64,000 nucleotides of DNA from Collimonas sp. PA-H2 (GCF_002564105.1 NZ_PDBX01000001.1:4650001-4714000); one strand, 5' to 3'; shown: positions 34,318 through 43,430, counted from the stretch's first letter. Numbers and translations are program-made. Notes: generated by a model not told the origin, from the sequence alone.

Positions 34318-35211
34318 TTACTTGACCGCGCCGGAAGTCAGGCCGCGTATCAGTTGCCGGGAGAATATGACGTACATGATCAGGATCGGGATCACCGCCA
34401 GCGAGAGCGCCGCCAGCACCGAATTCCAGTCAGTCACATACTGGCCGATGAACTGCTGCACGCCGAGCGTGACGGTCTTGGTTTCATCCGAAGGCGCCAG
34501 GATCAGGGGGAACCAGAGATCGTTCCAGGCCGGGATCATGGTGAACACCGCCACCGTCGCGATGGCCGGCCGGATCAGCGGCAGGATGATCTGGAAGAAG
34601 ATCTTGAATTCGCCGACGCCGTCGCAGCGCGCCGCATCCTTCAGTTCCTTGGGGATCTGGCGGATGAATTCGGACAGGATCATCACCGCCAGCGGCAGTC
34701 CCTGCGCGGTGTAGACCAGGATCAGCGCGGTCCGGGTGTTGATCAGGTCGAGGCTGACCACCAGCTGCAGGATGGAGACGGTGCCGAGCCGGATCGGGAT
34801 CATGATGCCGAGCGCCAGGTACAGCGCCATCAGGCGGTTGCCGCGGAATTTGTATTCCGACAGCGCCCAGCCGGCCATGGCGCCGAACAGCACGATGAGG
34901 ACCAGGGAGCCGAGCGTGACCACCAGGCTGTTGCCGAAGTAGAGCATGAAGTTGGTGTTATGCAGCACCTTTTCAAAGCCGATCAGCGAGAACGAATCCG
35001 GCGTCGGAAACGCCAGCGGGTTGTCGAAGATGGCGTCGCGCGACTTCACTGAATTGATCAGGATCAGGGCAATCGGGAACAGCGCGATCACGGCATAGGC
35101 GCACAGCACCACGTGGACCCAGATGCGGCCCAGGTTAGCAAAGCGGCTGCGCGCGACCACAGGCGCCGGGGCCGAGGCCGCGGTGGAAAAGAGCGAGGAG
35201 ATGGATGTCAT
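34318..35211 (-). CDS. Sugar ABC transporter permease (MalG-like)
   Basis: 297 residues, six membrane segments. Motifs of the MalG/CUT1 family: VVLCAYAVIALFPIALILIN, MSLRL-type NSLVVTLGSLVLIVLFGAMA, and the EAA loop DAARCDGVGEFKIFFQIILP. Ends FSRQLIRGLTSGAVK, the characteristic terminus of MalG-type permeases. Pairs with the MalF-like permease encoded 12 bp upstream. Confidence 0.94.
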   Translation of the reverse strand: MTSISSLFSTAASAPAPVVARSRFANLGRIWVHVVLCAYAVIALFPIALILINSVKSRDAIFDNPLAFPTPDSFSLIGFEKVLHNTNFMLYFGNSLVVTLGSLVLIVLFGAMAGWALSEYKFRGNRLMALYLALGIMIPIRLGTVSILQLVVSLDLINTRTALILVYTAQGLPLAVMILSEFIRQIPKELKDAARCDGVGEFKIFFQIILPLIRPAIATVAVFTMIPAWNDLWFPLILAPSDETKTVTLGVQQFIGQYVTDWNSVLAALSLAVIPILIMYVIFSRQLIRGLTSGAVK

Positions 35212-35223
35212 GATAAGTCCTCG

Positions 35224-36147
35224 TTACAGTTCGTAGCGTGTCAGCTTGCGCTGCACGAAGTAGAAATAGCTGGCGACGCCGAGCAAGATCACCAGGAACA
35301 TCAGGGTGGCGACCGCCGCCCCCATGGTCGGGCTGCCGATCTGCGCCTGGTAGCCGAAGAAGGTACGGTAGAAGAAAGTACCCAGGATATCGGTGGTGTA
35401 GTTCGGTCCGGCCAGCGCGCCCTTGACCGAATAGATCAGGTCGAAGGCATTGAAATTGGCGACGAAGGTCAGGATGGTGACCAGGCCCAGTGTCGGCAGG
35501 ATCAGCGGCAGCTTGATTTGCCAGAAGATGCGGAACGAGCTAGCCCCTTCCGCATAGGCGGCTTCCAGCACTTCTTCCGGCACCGCCAGCAGCGCCGCAT
35601 AGATCAGCATCATCGGGATGCCGACGTATTGCCAGACCGAGATCAGGCCGAGCGTCAGCAAGGCGGTGCTTTCCTGGCCCAGCCATGGTGCAAAATAGTC
35701 GCCCAGACCGATGTGCTGCATCAAGCCTTCGCCGACGCCCCACAAGGGCGACAGGATCAGCTGCCAGATAAAGCCGATGATCACCACCGACAGCAGCGTA
35801 GGCAGGAAAATCAGGGTACGGTAGGTGCGCGCGCCACGCAGCCCCTTGAGGCTGAACAGGGTGGCTAGCAGCAAGCCGATCGGATTCTGCAGCAGCATGT
35901 GGATGGCGAAGAATTTCAGGTTGTTCAGCATGGCGTTCCAGAACGCCTTGGACCAGTCCGAATCGAACAGGATAGTATGGTAATTGGCGAGGCCGACGAA
36001 GCTGTGGACGCCGGCATCGTTGCTGGTATAGAAGCCGAGGCGCAGAGTGTCCAGCAAAGGCAGGGCGCTGAACATGGAATAGATGATGACCGCAGGCGCC
36101 AGGAACACCACGATGTGCCAGGGGAAGGTCTTTTTTTGAAGATTCAT
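35224..36147 (-). CDS. Sugar ABC transporter permease (MalF-like)
   Basis: 307 residues from ATG 36147 (MNLQKKTFPWHIVVFLAPAV); the frame is open about 47 codons further upstream without support. Six membrane segments and the EAA loop LEAAYAEGASSFRIFWQIKL. The C-terminus FYFVQRKLTRYEL is typical of CUT1 MalF-type permeases without the large periplasmic insertion. The binding-protein gene lies upstream, separated by a 452-bp gap that contains a palindromic repeat. Confidence 0.92.
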   Translation of the reverse strand: MNLQKKTFPWHIVVFLAPAVIIYSMFSALPLLDTLRLGFYTSNDAGVHSFVGLANYHTILFDSDWSKAFWNAMLNNLKFFAIHMLLQNPIGLLLATLFSLKGLRGARTYRTLIFLPTLLSVVIIGFIWQLILSPLWGVGEGLMQHIGLGDYFAPWLGQESTALLTLGLISVWQYVGIPMMLIYAALLAVPEEVLEAAYAEGASSFRIFWQIKLPLILPTLGLVTILTFVANFNAFDLIYSVKGALAGPNYTTDILGTFFYRTFFGYQAQIGSPTMGAAVATLMFLVILLGVASYFYFVQRKLTRYEL

Positions 36148-36599
36148 TCTGGTTTTCTTTGAATGCAAGTTCACTCGCAGGCGCAGCAATCTCACGGGGG
36201 AGATCGTGAAGACGACTCCGGCCCGCTGAGCGAACTCTGAAATACGGACGTGATGGCGGCTTATTATCGAGCGGATGCCGTTCTTCACGGGCTGGCCCTA
36301 GCGGGCTGTAACAGCTGAATCAAGAGCGCCTGTCACGTATCCGACACGCATGGCGGCGTTGCACATGCTCGCAATAGTCTCGCTATTGCTCCGCTGTGCG
36401 CCTTGCCCTGCGCGTTGGATACGCGCCCTTCGCTCTCGATTCAGCTGTTACAGCCCGCTGCTGGCAAGCCTTGGATGCTAGTGTAGTACTTCTGGAGTAG
36501 TGTTTCTGGCGAAGCGCTACGCTAGCTGGCTTGTCGGCACAGGATGGGGCAATCTTAATCCCACCCTTCGCCAGACGATAGCATTAATGCAATAAAAGC
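36148..36599. other. 452-bp gap inside the GlcNAc transport cluster
   Basis: Between the binding-protein stop and the first permease. Holds the palindromic repeat at 36300-36459; the rest shows no gene. The binding protein and permeases could be separate transcripts or differ in message level because of the structure. Confidence 0.55.
36300..36459. repeat. 160-bp palindromic repeat element, copy 2
   Basis: Outer arms AGCGGGCTGTAACAGCTGAA(TC) and their exact reverse complement (22 bp perfect). The inner part is nearly identical to the element at 8926-9087 (GCGTTGCACATGCTCGCAAT, then CTATTGCTCCGCTGTGCGCC). Differences from copy 1 in the arms are matched on both sides. Confidence 0.87.
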
Positions 36600-37859
36600 T
36601 TATTGCTGCGGCTTGTACCATTTGGCGAAACCGGTCTGTATCTGCGCTGCAGCTTCCTTAGGCGCCAGTTTGCCGTTCAACACTTGCGCATTGACGTTCC
36701 ACAGCTGGTTTTCCATGCTCGGTTCGCCGCGGTTCAGAATCTGCGCATTCAGGCGGATGGTCGAGGAGCAGGATTTGCGCCAGTCGATCATCTGCTTGGC
36801 GACCGGATCCTTGACCGAGATCAGGTGATCCGATAGCGAGAAGAAGCCGGTGACCTTGTTGGTGTAGATGTCGGCAAACTCTTGCGAACCGAGCCAGGCC
36901 AGGAACTTGTATGCATCTTCCTTGTTCTTGGACTTCTTGTTGACGCCCATGCCGATATCGTTGTGATCCGAGATGTAGCACTTGTCGCCGGCCTTAGGCA
37001 CTGGCGGCGGGAAGGCGCCCATCGAGATCTTGGAGTTGTCGTTGAAATAGGCGATATCCCAGGAACCGGCAGGATAGATCGCTGCCTTGCCCAGGGCGAA
37101 CTGGTTCTGGCTGTCGCCGTAGGTTTGCGAGCTGGCGCCCTTGTTCAGGTACTTGCCCAGCCTGGCTTCGTATTCAAAAGCGTTGACGAAGTTAGGATCG
37201 GTGAATTTTTCCTTGCCGGCGATCAGCGCCTTGCGGCCTTCTTCGCCCTTCCAGTAGTTAGGACCCAGGCCGGTAAAGATGATCTGGCTGGATTCCCACT
37301 GATCATTGGTGCCAAGCGCCAGCGGTGCGTACTTGCCGTTGCTCTTGATGGTGTCGAGCACCTTGAAGAATTCAGCTTCGGTCTTCGGCGGTTGCAGGTT
37401 CAGGTCTTTGAAAATCTTCTGGTTGTACAGGAAGCCGTGGATCACGGAAGCGATTGGCATGCAGAAGGAGTCTTTGCCGTCATCGCTCTGCCAGGCGGTC
37501 TTGGCGGAAGCAGGGAAGTGTTCCATGCCTGGCTTGCCGTCCAGCTTTTCTAGATTGCCCTTCTTGTACAGGGACAGCGAGACGTCGAACGGACGGCAGG
37601 CGATCAGGTCGCCGGCAGTGCCGCCGGCCAGCCGCGCGGACAGGCTGGAGTCGTATTCGGTCGGAGCGGTAGGGGCAAACTTGACTTCGATGCCAGGATT
37701 CTTTTTCTGGAAAGCCGGGATCAGCACGGTTTCCCACAGGGTCTTGTCGTCGACGCGCCAGCTTTCGATGGTCAGCGTACCGGCTTGCGCCGTGCCGCAG
37801 GCCGCCAGGGCGATCAGTACGGCGTTGCGGATAGTGCGAATTCGGTTGACCGTTTGCAT
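36600..37859 (-). CDS. Sugar ABC transporter periplasmic binding protein of the GlcNAc cluster
   Basis: 419 residues; Sec signal peptide about 1-26 (AACGTAQAG). Family 1 extracellular solute-binding protein: LTIESWRVDDKTLWETVLIP, AFQKKNPGIEVKFAP, AGGTAGDLIACRPFDVSLSL, IHGFLYNQKIFKDLNLQPPK, and KAAIYPAGSWDIAYFNDN. Similar proteins bind GlcNAc, chitobiose or other oligosaccharides. First gene of the minus-strand operon with permeases and ATPase. The start follows AGGAGACTTAG. Ligand assignment rests on gene context. Confidence 0.92.
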   Translation of the reverse strand: MQTVNRIRTIRNAVLIALAACGTAQAGTLTIESWRVDDKTLWETVLIPAFQKKNPGIEVKFAPTAPTEYDSSLSARLAGGTAGDLIACRPFDVSLSLYKKGNLEKLDGKPGMEHFPASAKTAWQSDDGKDSFCMPIASVIHGFLYNQKIFKDLNLQPPKTEAEFFKVLDTIKSNGKYAPLALGTNDQWESSQIIFTGLGPNYWKGEEGRKALIAGKEKFTDPNFVNAFEYEARLGKYLNKGASSQTYGDSQNQFALGKAAIYPAGSWDIAYFNDNSKISMGAFPPPVPKAGDKCYISDHNDIGMGVNKKSKNKEDAYKFLAWLGSQEFADIYTNKVTGFFSLSDHLISVKDPVAKQMIDWRKSCSSTIRLNAQILNRGEPSMENQLWNVNAQVLNGKLAPKEAAAQIQTGFAKWYKPQQ

Positions 37860-38275
37860 CTAAGTCTCCTCTTGGATTTTTATCGGATTGGATTTTGCGG
37901 CCCTCTATGCAGAGCAAACCGCCGCGAACAGACATTAGCACCATAAAATTTGTGCCGCCATCTTTCGCATTAATCGGCCACATTATTTTCATAAGCTATT
38001 GATTTTATTGATGAAAGGCGAAGTTGGCAGGTTTTGGCGATTACATATCTTTACAGTATGGCCAATGAAATTTTATGCTCTCATACGGCAATTATCCAGA
38101 ATACTTGCGTTAAGGCGATATTGTTTAAAAAGATAACTTTACGAAAATTTACGTTTCTTTACAAAACGAGAAGAGCGCTAACGTTGCGTGCGGGACTTGC
38201 GCTATAGTCACACGCGTTGTGGGGAGACCAGGCTAGTGTTTGTATGAGTTCATAAAAAATATCAACAAGGCATAC
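37860..38275. other. 416-bp divergent regulatory region between two binding-protein genes
   Basis: AT-rich. Separates the GlcNAc binding protein (minus) from the binding protein/two-component operon (plus). Contains three direct repeats at 38138-38167 and a TATAGT -10-like element at 38203. No gene seen. Confidence 0.6.
38138..38167 (+). promoter_or_regulatory. Three 10-bp direct repeats, candidate response-regulator site
   Basis: TTTACGAAAA, TTTACGTTTC and TTTACAAAAC begin at 38138, 38148 and 38158, an exact 10-bp period. OmpR-family regulators typically bind tandem direct repeats spaced about one helical turn; the gene for such a regulator lies in the operon that follows. Another TTTACAG occurs at 38050. 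Confidence 0.6.
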
Positions 38276-39649
38276 ATGATTGATAAGCGACTCCCGGAAC
38301 GGCTCTCGGGGCGATGCAAGGACGACAGGGGAAGGTGGCTGGCAGCATATCGCAACCGGATGGCGCTGCTGGTGTTTGGCTTTCTGCTTAACTGCGCGAT
38401 CGGCGCGGCAGGCGCAGCCAGCCTGGCGCCCGTCGTCAATGCCAATCAGCCGCCGGCGTCCTTGCAGGTGCTGCACTGGTGGACCTCGGCCGGCGAGCGT
38501 AAGGCGGTCGATGTCCTCGCCGGCAAGCTGGCGGAAGAAAACATCCAGTGGCGTGACGCCGCTATTCCCGGCGGCGCCGGCCTCGGCGCCAGCAAGGTGC
38601 TGAAGAGCATGGTGTTGGCCGGTAAAGCGCCGGAAGCGACCCAGCTCAACGGCATCGTGTTCGGCGAGTGGGCCGATCTCGGCTTGCTGCTCGAGCTGGA
38701 CGATGTCGCTACGCCCGGCAACTGGCAAAAGCTGCTGTTCCCTACCGTCTGGTCGCTGGTGCTCAACCGCGGCCATGTGGTGGCCGCGCCGCTGGGAATT
38801 CACCGCATCAACAACCTGTTCTATAACAAGAAGATCTTCGACCGCCTGAATTTAACGCCACCGAAGACCTGGGCCGACTTCGGCCGCGTCGCCGACAAGC
38901 TCAGGCAAGCCGGCATTACGCCGCTGGCGCAGAGCAGCGAAGCCTGGCAGGTGGCTACCTTGTTTGAGACGCTGGTGCTGGCGGAAAGCGGCCCGGCTTA
39001 TTACCGCTCCTTGTTCGTCGATCTCAATCCGCTGGCCTTTGGCGACCAGCGCATGACCCACGCGCTGAAACGCTTGCGCGCGCTCAAGGAATGGATGCCG
39101 GCGCCGCTCAGGGAACGGCCCTGGCCCGAGATGACGCGCCAGCTGGCCAACGGCGAGGCCGCCATGTTCGTGATGGGCGACTGGGCCAAGGGCGAGCTGC
39201 TGGCCTGGGGCCTGAACACCGACCAGGACTTTGCCTGCGGCACAGTGCCGGGCACCGCCGACTACCACCTGTATAGTGTCGATACCCTGGCCATGTTCGC
39301 CGGCGACTATTCGCACCAGCCGGCGCAGGAAAAGCTGGCGCAGATCATCATGTCGCCGCCGGTGCAAACCGCATACAATCAGGTCAAGGGCGCGATCCCG
39401 GTGTGGCGTGCGCCGGATCTGTCGAAGATGGACAGCTGCGCGCGTGCCTCATGGGCCGTGTTCAGCAAAGGCAGCGCCTACCAGGCGCCGAGCCTGGTGC
39501 ACCGCATGGCCGCCGACGAAACCGCGAAGGACGCCATCGTCGCCGAAGTGCATCGTTACTTCATCGACGACAAGATGTCCGAGAGCGATGTCCAGCGCAA
39601 GCTCGCCAGCATTGCGCGGACCGTGACGAAAACAGGAAAGTTGGAATAA
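38276..39649 (+). CDS. Sugar-binding protein encoded with a two-component system
   Basis: 457 residues from ATG 38276 (AAGG five bases upstream). The signal anchor is unusually long: a basic region (MIDKRLPERLSGRCKDDRGR) before the hydrophobic core MALLVFGFLLNCAIGA; a start at the internal ATG 38360 would give a normal signal peptide. Mature family 1 solute-binding protein: LQVLHWWTSAGERKAVDVLA, APLGIHRINNLFYNKKIFDR, PPKTWADFGRVADKLRQAGI, and GEAAMFVMGDWAKGELLAWG. Resembles glucose/mannose binding proteins of the GtsA type. No permease genes accompany it; the stop overlaps the response-regulator start (TAATG), so it may be a sensor accessory. Confidence 0.87.
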   Translation: MIDKRLPERLSGRCKDDRGRWLAAYRNRMALLVFGFLLNCAIGAAGAASLAPVVNANQPPASLQVLHWWTSAGERKAVDVLAGKLAEENIQWRDAAIPGGAGLGASKVLKSMVLAGKAPEATQLNGIVFGEWADLGLLLELDDVATPGNWQKLLFPTVWSLVLNRGHVVAAPLGIHRINNLFYNKKIFDRLNLTPPKTWADFGRVADKLRQAGITPLAQSSEAWQVATLFETLVLAESGPAYYRSLFVDLNPLAFGDQRMTHALKRLRALKEWMPAPLRERPWPEMTRQLANGEAAMFVMGDWAKGELLAWGLNTDQDFACGTVPGTADYHLYSVDTLAMFAGDYSHQPAQEKLAQIIMSPPVQTAYNQVKGAIPVWRAPDLSKMDSCARASWAVFSKGSAYQAPSLVHRMAADETAKDAIVAEVHRYFIDDKMSESDVQRKLASIARTVTKTGKLE

Positions 39650-40359
39650 TGCGCAAGATACTCATAGTCGACGATGACCAGAAAACCCGGACGCTGCTGA
39701 AAGCCTACCTGGAAAAGAACCAGTACGAAGTGCGCCTGGCGCACAACGGCGAAGCTTTCCTGGCCGAGTTCCAGCGCTACTCGGAAGAACTGTCGCTGGT
39801 GATCCTGGACGTGATGCTGCCGGATACAGACGGCTTCGCCCTGTGCAAGACGGTGCGGCGCAAGTCGAATGTGCCGATCATCATGCTCACTGCCAGTTCC
39901 GACGAGACCGACCGCGTGGTCGGCCTGGAGCTGGGCGCCGACGACTATATCGCTAAGCCCTACAGTCCGCGCGAGCTGCTGGCGCGCATCAAGGCCATCC
40001 ACCGCCGCAGCGGCATCGACAGCGCGGTGGCGCCGCGCTACTACCGTTTCGTCGGCTTTACCCTAGATACGGTGGAACGCACCCTGAGCGACCCGGACGG
40101 CCAGCTGGTGGCGCTGACCGGCCTCGATTACCAGTTGCTGAAGTATTTTGTCGAGCATCCGGGCGACGTGCTCGACCGCGGTGTCTTGTGCGAGGAAACC
40201 CGCGGCCGCGATGTCGGCCCGCTGGATCGTTCGCTGGATGTGCAGATCAGCAAGCTGCGCCTGCGCCTCAACGACGGCGGCAAGGATCCGCATCTGATCA
40301 AGACCGTGCGCGGCGTCGGCTATGTGTTCTCGGCCGACGTGGCGGCCGCGCATAGCTGA
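39649..40359 (+). CDS. OmpR-family response regulator
   Basis: 236 residues. Receiver domain with acidic pocket ILIVDDDQKTRTLL, phosphoacceptor Asp54 in VILDVMLPDTDGF, LTASSDET and Lys103 in DDYIAKPYSPRELLARI. C-terminal winged helix (about residues 140-230) with LTGLDYQLLKYFVEHPGDVL and SLDVQISKLRLRL, ending KTVRGVGYVFSAD. Shares one base with the binding-protein stop. Partner of the kinase that follows five bases later. Similar regulators next to sugar-binding proteins in Pseudomonas (GltR) control glucose uptake genes. Confidence 0.93.
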   Translation: MRKILIVDDDQKTRTLLKAYLEKNQYEVRLAHNGEAFLAEFQRYSEELSLVILDVMLPDTDGFALCKTVRRKSNVPIIMLTASSDETDRVVGLELGADDYIAKPYSPRELLARIKAIHRRSGIDSAVAPRYYRFVGFTLDTVERTLSDPDGQLVALTGLDYQLLKYFVEHPGDVLDRGVLCEETRGRDVGPLDRSLDVQISKLRLRLNDGGKDPHLIKTVRGVGYVFSADVAAAHS

Positions 40360-40363
40360 CGTC

Positions 40364-41851
40364 ATGACCAGAGCGAGCTGGTCGGCCGGCTACAACCGGC
40401 TGCTGTCCTGGCTGCTGCCGCACACGCTGCTGGGCCGGCTGTCGGTGGTGATGGTGTTCGGCGTGCTGGTGACGCAGCTGGCCGGCGGCTTGATCTGGTC
40501 GGCGCAGCTGCGCAGCAAGGCTGAAGTCGAGACCAGGACCGCGTCCCAGCATCTGGCCCACAGCGCCGCCAGCGCCATCCGCTTCTTCATGAGCCTGCCG
40601 GCCAACTACCGGCCTATCCTGATCCAGCAGCTGCGCGAAATGGGCGGCACGCGCTTTTTCGTCAACACCAACGACGGTCCGGTCACCATCCACAAGATCG
40701 CCGACAATTCGCTCGCCAACATGGCGCTGGGCGAGATCGGCGCCACCCTGAAAACCGATCTGCCCTTCCTGCCCGGCTTCCGCCTGGCGTTTGCCTGGCC
40801 CGACGACCTGACGGTATCGACCGACGGCCTGAAAGTGGCGGACTTGCCGGACAGCTGGGTCCAGCATACCTTGCTGATCAAGCCCAATCCGGCGCCGGTG
40901 CTGGTGATCCAGACCGAGCTGGAACCCGGCAACTGGCTGTATCTGGCGGCCCTGATGCCGAATCCGTATTTCCTCGACAGCGATAACCCGCTGTCGGCCG
41001 AACGCCTGCTGCTGCAGGGCGTGTCGCTGGCGACCGTGCTGCTGCTGTCGATCCTGGTGGTGCGCTGGACTACGCGGCCGCTGGCGGCGCTGTCGGATGC
41101 CGCCGACGCCTTTGGTAAGGGCGAAGCGCCGCCGGAACTGCCGGAAACCGGCAGCCGCGAATTCATCAAGACGGCGCGCGCCTTCCGCGCCATGCGCGAG
41201 CGCATCAAGCGCTACCTGGATGACCGCGAGCGGCTGTTCGTCTCGATTTCGCATGATCTGCGGACGCCGATCACGCGCTTGAAACTGCGCACCGAACTGC
41301 TGGACGACGAAGAGTTGCGCGGCGAGTTCCACGAGGACCTGGACGAGCTCGACATGATGGTCAAGGGCGCCTTGCAGTCAGTCAAGGATAGCGATATCCA
41401 TGAAAACCGCACCGAGGTGCGGCTCGATGCGCTGATACTGCGCATGATCCGCGACGCCCGCATGGCCGGGCACGAGGTGGCGTTCAGTGAAACCGGGCTG
41501 ACAGTGATGGCCAAGCCGCTGGCGCTCAAGCGCGCCATCGGCAACCTGTTCGATAATGCCTTGCATTACGGCCATAAGGTGGAAGTCTCGGTGGCCAGCC
41601 TGATCAATGAGTCCGGCGCCAATATCCAGATCCAGATCCGCGACCATGGCCCCGGCGTGCCGGAAGAAGCCTTGCTCAGCCTGTTCGATCCCTACACGCG
41701 GCTGGAGCACGGGCGCGACCAGAATGCCAGCGGCATGGGGCTGGGGCTGGGGATTGCACGCAATATCGTGCAGGCGCATGGCGGCGAACTGTTATTGCGC
41801 AATCACCCGGACGGCGGCCTGGTCGCGACCATTGTCTTGCCTCAGACCTGA
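40364..41851 (+). CDS. Sensor histidine kinase partner of the response regulator
   Basis: 495 residues. Two membrane segments (about residues 22-45 and 215-235) enclose a periplasmic domain of about 170 residues, then a HAMP linker (TTRPLAALSDAADAFGKGEA). The dimerisation/phosphoacceptor box is FVSISHDLRTPITRLKLRTE with His near residue 296; N-box NLFDNALHYG; G boxes IRDHGPGVPEEALL and GMGLGLGIARNIVQAHGG. Predicted to sense a periplasmic signal, perhaps the sugar-loaded binding protein encoded two genes upstream, and phosphorylate the regulator. Confidence 0.93.
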   Translation: MTRASWSAGYNRLLSWLLPHTLLGRLSVVMVFGVLVTQLAGGLIWSAQLRSKAEVETRTASQHLAHSAASAIRFFMSLPANYRPILIQQLREMGGTRFFVNTNDGPVTIHKIADNSLANMALGEIGATLKTDLPFLPGFRLAFAWPDDLTVSTDGLKVADLPDSWVQHTLLIKPNPAPVLVIQTELEPGNWLYLAALMPNPYFLDSDNPLSAERLLLQGVSLATVLLLSILVVRWTTRPLAALSDAADAFGKGEAPPELPETGSREFIKTARAFRAMRERIKRYLDDRERLFVSISHDLRTPITRLKLRTELLDDEELRGEFHEDLDELDMMVKGALQSVKDSDIHENRTEVRLDALILRMIRDARMAGHEVAFSETGLTVMAKPLALKRAIGNLFDNALHYGHKVEVSVASLINESGANIQIQIRDHGPGVPEEALLSLFDPYTRLEHGRDQNASGMGLGLGIARNIVQAHGGELLLRNHPDGGLVATIVLPQT

Positions 41852-41878
41852 TCGGGATTGCCGTTGCCGGCTTGGATG

Positions 41879-42514
41879 TTAGCCGCCCTTGGGGGCGAGC
41901 CTGCCGATGACCTGCGCATGCTCTGGATTGTTGCGCTGGAACGCGCTTAAGTCTTCCTGGTCGGCGATCTTGAATTTGGCGAATTCAAACGGTCCTCTGC
42001 ATTCGCAGGTGACCAGCCCATATTCTCCGCTCGGATAAGCGCCGAACCAGTCGCCAAAGCCGCTGTCATTTTTCTCTATGACGACATCATTGTCGTAAGT
42101 CACCGCTTCCGCCGATTTCCAGATGCCGTCGCCGCTGATTTTGGGAATGATCAGCGAGTCGCCCGAAATCAGCTTGAATTTCTCTTTGGTGTCTTGCAGG
42201 CTGTGCCAGCTGGAAATCGCCTGTTTCGGCAATAAATAAAAAATCACCGTATATGCCTGGTTGCGGATGAACTCGCGATAGAAGCCGCCTTCCGGATGGG
42301 CTTCCAGCGCCAGGCCATGCTGGATATGGCTGGCGGCCAGGTGGTGATGCTCGGGCAGCGCGCTTAGCGTTCCCAGGTAATTTTTTATGTTGAGCGCTTC
42401 GGCATGCGGGCCGCTTTTTTCAGCGGCAGTACTTTGATCGCCTGCTGCAATGAGCTGCTCCAGTTCTGCAAGATAAGCGCTTAAATGCCGGATCAGTCTG
42501 GCAGGCGTGTACAT
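41879..42514 (-). CDS. Cupin (DUF985-type) protein
   Basis: 211 residues from ATG 42514 (MYTPARLIRHLSAYLAELEQ). The long core resembles the cupin_5/DUF985 family: HGLALEAHPEGGFYREFIRN, TVIFYLLPKQAISSWHSLQD, EKFKLISGDSLIIPKI, and GDWFGAYPSGEYGLVTCECR. The N-terminal ~70 residues are an extra helical part. Function unknown; may bind a sugar or metal. Follows the LysR gene by 13 bp on the same strand, so probably co-transcribed. Confidence 0.82.
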   Translation of the reverse strand: MYTPARLIRHLSAYLAELEQLIAAGDQSTAAEKSGPHAEALNIKNYLGTLSALPEHHHLAASHIQHGLALEAHPEGGFYREFIRNQAYTVIFYLLPKQAISSWHSLQDTKEKFKLISGDSLIIPKISGDGIWKSAEAVTYDNDVVIEKNDSGFGDWFGAYPSGEYGLVTCECRGPFEFAKFKIADQEDLSAFQRNNPEHAQVIGRLAPKGG

Positions 42515-42527
42515 GCGGTTTCCTTTT

Positions 42528-43430
42528 TTACAGGCCGAAGGAATAGTTTTTCGCCACGTGCAGCGCGGCTTCGCGCAGATCGTGGGCAAGCTCCGAGCGG
42601 ATGCCGCCGCTCGGGTAGGCCAGCACATACTTGTAGTTGATGTCGGCCTTGAACGGCCGCGTGACGACGCCGTGCGGGCGCCAGATCTTGGCTGCGAACG
42701 GTTCCACGATGGCGACGCCGAAACCGTTGGCCACCATCGCATAGCGGGTGTGCGAGGTGTGCGTCTGGATCGTGTAGTTGGGGCGGATCGCCGCCGAATT
42801 CAGGGTCGACAGTTCGCGGTCGTAGGATTGCGCGCTGTTGGGCATCCAGCCGATGACGTTTTCGCCGTCCAGGTCTTCCGGCAGGATGATGTCCTTTTGC
42901 GCCAGGGGATGGGTGGCCAGCATCGCGCACAGCACGGTGGCTTCCATGATCGGTTCGACCTCGATGCCGGCGAACGGCGGGAACGCCAGGCTGAGCGCCA
43001 TGTCGACCTTGAGATCCTGCAGGCTGACCAGGATTTCCGGTACGGTGCAGCTGTCGATCTTGACCGAGACATCCGGATGCTGCTTGAAGAAGCGTTGCAG
43101 CACTTCCGGCAGCAGGGTGGTGGACAGTACCGGCAGGCAGGCGATGGTCAAGCCTTCCGGCGCTTCATGGCGGATGTTGCCGGCCACTTGCATCAGCCGC
43201 TCCAGGCCCAGGAAGTTTTCCTCCACCGCCTTGTAGAAGCGCACCCCGGCGTTGGTCGGCTCGAGCCGGCCCTTGGCGCGGTTGAACAGGCGGAAGCCGA
43301 GATCGGCTTCGAGGTCGGCGATCAGGCGGCTGATGGCGGGCTGGGTGACGTGCATGCGGCGGGCGGCGGAGACGCTGGTGCCGGAGATCATCAGTGAACG
43401 GAAAGCTTCGATTTGGCGGAAACGAATCAT
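42528..43430 (-). CDS. LysR-family transcriptional regulator
   Basis: 300 residues. N-terminal winged HTH (residues 1-60): FRQIEAFRSLMISGTSVSAA, RRMHVTQPAISRLIADLEAD, LGFRLFNRAKGRLEPTNAG. The rest is the periplasmic-binding-like effector domain (EGLTIACLPVLSTTLLPEVL). The sequence type (IRFRQIEAFRSLM, HVTQPAISRLI) is close to regulators of amino-acid or opine catabolism. The first gene of a two-gene unit with the cupin. Target unknown; it may autoregulate from the 521-bp upstream region. Confidence 0.9.
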   Translation of the reverse strand: MIRFRQIEAFRSLMISGTSVSAARRMHVTQPAISRLIADLEADLGFRLFNRAKGRLEPTNAGVRFYKAVEENFLGLERLMQVAGNIRHEAPEGLTIACLPVLSTTLLPEVLQRFFKQHPDVSVKIDSCTVPEILVSLQDLKVDMALSLAFPPFAGIEVEPIMEATVLCAMLATHPLAQKDIILPEDLDGENVIGWMPNSAQSYDRELSTLNSAAIRPNYTIQTHTSHTRYAMVANGFGVAIVEPFAAKIWRPHGVVTRPFKADINYKYVLAYPSGGIRSELAHDLREAALHVAKNYSFGL

